Shown: positions 13,129 through 13,225 of the stretch, in pieces | How positions within the stretch are numbered: position 1 is the first letter of the stretch | How the letters are laid out: each line of letters starts with the position of its first letter | DNA from: Phoronis pallida | Lineage: Eukaryota; Phoronida; Phoronidae | Direction of reading: 5' to 3' | Assembly: GCA_028565715.1 (NCBI GenBank) | Contig: JAOXYC010175803.1 | Span: 1 to 13,225 of the forward strand | Length of the DNA: 13,225 nucleotides | Position numbers and translations under genes: made by a program | The notes under the pieces: model-generated | What the model was told of the DNA's origin: nothing | Databases searched by the model: none | What the model saw: the letters and a program-made list of their open reading frames with translations, nothing else

Positions 13129-13225
13129 TCTTTAATGCATATAATTACCCTGCATCTTAGTCAAAAAATTCAAAAAAATCGGGAAAAGGGTAAATTTGAG
13201 ATCTTTGTATCCAAAAAACCTTGTC

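Larger units (their letters stand above)
12058..13225 (+). other. 5' part of the intron after exon 14; small repeats only
   Basis: 1,168 nt, no in-phase exon found. It contains a TTTCACAG ... CTGTGAAA hairpin (about 12159-12185), a two-copy repeat of a TTCAGAGGGG-AATTTT-CGCG-CATTT unit (12385-12445), a 15-bp tandem pair (12644-12673) and copy 2 of the 72-bp repeat (13057-13128). Confidence 0.7.

Noticed and set aside
1-13225. CRISPR array, bacterial operon, tRNA or rRNA gene
   Set aside because: No regularly spaced repeats, no intact tRNA fold outside the SINE head, no rRNA-like sequence, and a spliced animal gene throughout.

Overview
The window looks like nuclear DNA from an invertebrate animal. 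It is AT-rich, carries no bacterial-type operon, and holds one spliced gene on the + strand. I read fourteen internal exons between 819 and 12057. They join without a single frame break into 648 codons (1,944 nt) and encode the middle of a tetratricopeptide repeat protein 17 (TTC17) orthologue. The name rests on the three consecutive TPR units in exons 9-10, the helical segment after the first partial TPR (CHAKLESALEAQHKSLQRTL), and a W-P-S-K-E-E-C ... LPPENKG block. All three are recalled features of animal TTC17 and were not checked by a database search. Intron density, short-TIR elements, a tRNA-derived SINE and CpG-poor AT-rich introns suit a marine bilaterian such as a mollusc, brachiopod, hemichordate, amphioxus or echinoderm. 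The sequence does not let me choose among these. The start codon, first exons, last exons, promoter and poly(A) site all lie outside the window.

Layout. 1-818 is the end of an intron and holds a short-TIR element at 258-500. 819-1925 holds exons 1-3: the end of a TPR, a long charged helix and a Cys-containing segment. 2553-4121 holds a 33-nt microexon and two more exons that form a lysine-rich linker followed by the W-P-S-K-E-E-C / LPPENKG block. 4357-6704 holds exons 7-10, ending in the TPR cluster. 7132-8109 holds a polyglutamine exon and a Pro/Thr-rich exon. The 2.95-kb intron 8110-11059 is crowded with mobile-element relics and contains one possible skipped exon at 9738-9815. Exons 13 and 14 (11060-12057) are Cys-containing. 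An intron runs from 12058 to the window end.

The most interesting points follow. (1) A 54-nt tract in the intron just upstream of exon 6 is in frame with that exon and looks like a diverged copy of it, with many differences silent. (2) A frame-preserving candidate cassette exon lies at 9738-9815. (3) Three inverted-repeat elements sit within 1.2 kb in one intron, including a hAT-type MITE with an 8-bp target duplication that fits nTnnnnAn. (4) A palindrome of about 170 bp with almost no loop starts 17 bp after a splice donor. (5) A tRNA-derived SINE lies in antisense orientation. (6) A 75-nt pre-miRNA-like hairpin lies at 10819-10893. (7) Two 72-bp repeat copies, 69 of 72 bases identical, lie in opposite orientation 10 kb apart. 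I found no convincing sign of a new multi-gene system. The novelty is in exon evolution and non-autonomous elements inside one conserved gene.
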